Origin: Symbiodinium microadriaticum
Taxonomy: Eukaryota > Sar > Dinophyceae > Suessiales > Symbiodiniaceae
Assembly (NCBI GenBank): GCA_001939145.1
Contig: LSRX01000054.1
Location: forward strand, 1,225,016-1,289,015
Length of the DNA stretch: 64,000 nucleotides
Direction of reading: 5' to 3'
A model generated the notes under the pieces. That model was not told the DNA's origin, searched no databases, and was given only the letters and a program-made list of their open reading frames with translations. Within the stretch, counting starts at the first letter, position 1. The number at the start of each line of letters is the position of its first letter. The position numbers were made by a program, and so were the translations under genes. Below, piece after piece: positions 62,906-64,000 of this stretch.

Positions 62906-63013
62906 ACGCTTAATGATATAAATCCTGCACTACCCCACAATAAGGAATATACCATGCCATAATTCCCATAGTTGAGGTCCTTAAGGTAATGCAGGATTTA
63001 AGATCATCAACAG
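62906..63013. mobile_element. MITE-like element family 1
   Basis: The left end is ACGCTTAATGATATAAATCC and the right end GGTAATGCAGGATTTAAGAT followed by CATCAACAGC, with the CATAATTCCCATAGTT core. Confidence 0.7.
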
Positions 63014-63109
63014 CAGTACTGAGCAGGATGGCAAGCAAGAGGTCTTGATGGTGGGGAAATGACAAAGCTTCCAAGGGGCAGAGGACTGAGGCCTGTCTGG
63101 CAGCTTGAC

Positions 63110-64000
63110 GAGTTCCTAAACTCCTAAACCCCCAAACCCCTAGACCCCTAAACACTAGTCCCTAAACCCCAAACCCCTAAACCCTAAACCCTAGTCCCTA
63201 AACCCTAAACCCATAGCTCTTGATGCCCATACCGAGCCGAATCTCACTTACCAAGAGCTAAGAGATCAATGTCTGCTGAGAGAAAGTGAACGAAGTTCTT
63301 GCCAAGTTCTTGCGGCTTAACTGCTACAACAATGCATCGCCATGTCAATTACCTGATGCGAGCTGAGGCTGTCTCGGCCCATCCTAGGCTTTTCCATAAA
63401 CTGCGTGATATAGGTGTCTCAACTAGTGGAGAAAAGCTTTACAGTGAGGAACCCCAACATATAACACCATAAACCCTAAACCCGAAACCCTAAACCCAAA
63501 TACCCTAAGCCCTAACACCCTAAAACCCTAATACCCTAACACCCCCTAAATCCTAAACCCCCTAAACCCCGTAAACCCTAATACCCCCCTCTCTAAGGCC
63601 CAGACCTTGGGCCGGTTGGCTGCGATCAGCCGCTCTGCCGCAGAGCCGTGCCTACACACAGCGAGGGGCTTAGAAATAGGGCCTTGGGCTTAGGGTATTG
63701 GGCTTTGGGTATTAGGGGTTTAGGGTATTAGGGTACTAGGGTAGTAGGGTTTAGGGCTTAGGGCTTAGGCTACTGAAGTATTAGGGCCTTAGGCTTAGGG
63801 TAGTAGGGTTTAGGGCACTAGGGTACTAGGATTCGGGTATGAGGGTTTAGGGTATTAGGGTTTAGGGTACTAGGATTTTGCTGTAGGGTTTAAGGTACTA
63901 GGGTATTAGGGCTTAGGGCTTAGGATATTTGGGTTTAGGGCTTAGTGCATAAGGTTTTTCTGGGTTTTGGACTTAGGGTATGATAGGGCATCAATGAGAA
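63110..64000. repeat. Telomere-like arrays with variant TATTAGGG/TACTAGGG units
   Basis: CCCTAAA arrays (63115-63215, 63460-63590) flank about 240 bp of unique sequence. From 63665 to 63985 the array is a mixture of TTTAGGG, TATTAGGG, TACTAGGG and CTTAGGG units in irregular order. Confidence 0.8.

Noticed and set aside
1..64000. CRISPR-like arrays among the many regularly spaced repeats
   Set aside because: Repeats are telomere-like heptamers or microsatellites without constant-length unique spacers, in a eukaryotic setting.
1..64000. tRNA, rRNA and dinoflagellate spliced-leader sequences
   Set aside because: I looked for CCA-ended cloverleaf pieces, rRNA cores and the spliced-leader word GTAGCCATTTTGGCTCAAG and found none; the only tRNA-like string is the LTR's CCGCTACCA, explained by the primer site.

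Overview
The window looks like nuclear DNA of a dinoflagellate, probably symbiodiniacean-like or a relative; I cannot name the genus. The signs are dense telomere-type heptamers (TTTAGGG/CCCTAAA and the octamer TTTAGGGG) scattered in both orientations, introns with GT, GC and GA 5' splice sites, two Ty1/copia-like elements of a dinoflagellate style, and an integrated RNA-virus polymerase of the kind I recall being reported from dinoflagellate genomes. Most of the 64 kb is repeat: telomere-like arrays, short elements with terminal inverted repeats (MITE-like), microsatellites and one 686-base assembly gap (30509-31194). I saw no tRNA, rRNA, CRISPR or spliced-leader sequence.

Layout. 1-2.1 kb: telomere-like mosaic, perhaps a scaffold or chromosome end. 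4.9-8.4 kb (minus): a truncated copia-like element with 5' LTR, primer site, gag, protease and an overlapping SAP-domain ORF. 10.9-13.4 kb: large trinucleotide-repeat block. 17.8-18.0 kb: triplicated and then inverted repeat. 20.9-24.9 kb: telomere-like arrays mixed with MITE-like elements. 25.6-27.6 kb (minus): the only host-type gene I can reconstruct, a six-exon phytanoyl-CoA dioxygenase (PhyH) family gene. 35.8-37.7 kb: microsatellite cluster. 39-41.6 kb: AT-richer island without telomere-like repeats. 44.2-47.1 kb (minus): endogenous RNA-virus element with an RdRp and a degraded second ORF, lying inside a telomere-like array. 51.0-59.7 kb (plus): a complete 8,657-bp copia-like retrotransposon with identical 167-bp LTRs, a 5-bp target duplication and an uninterrupted 2,767-residue Gag-Pol.

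Four things stand out. (1) The complete retrotransposon has a Fe(II)/2-oxoglutarate dioxygenase domain between protease and integrase, which is a candidate DNA-base oxidase. (2) Both retroelements carry, in the +1 frame over the same stretch of Gag-Pol, a conserved ORF with two SAP-like motifs and an ExoX-C/DUF3820-like motif; both frames stay open in two clearly diverged copies. (3) Introns of the PhyH gene are mobile elements (introners): terminal inverted repeats end in AG and give the 3' splice site, and the target duplication gives the GT or GC 5' splice site; a relative of one of them sits intergenically at 47773-47884 with a TAAA duplication. (4) Many telomere-like arrays are bracketed by direct duplications of 11-43 bp, as if telomere repeats were added while staggered breaks were repaired. 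One such event duplicated a splice acceptor and exon start in the PhyH gene, and another surrounds the retrotransposon.
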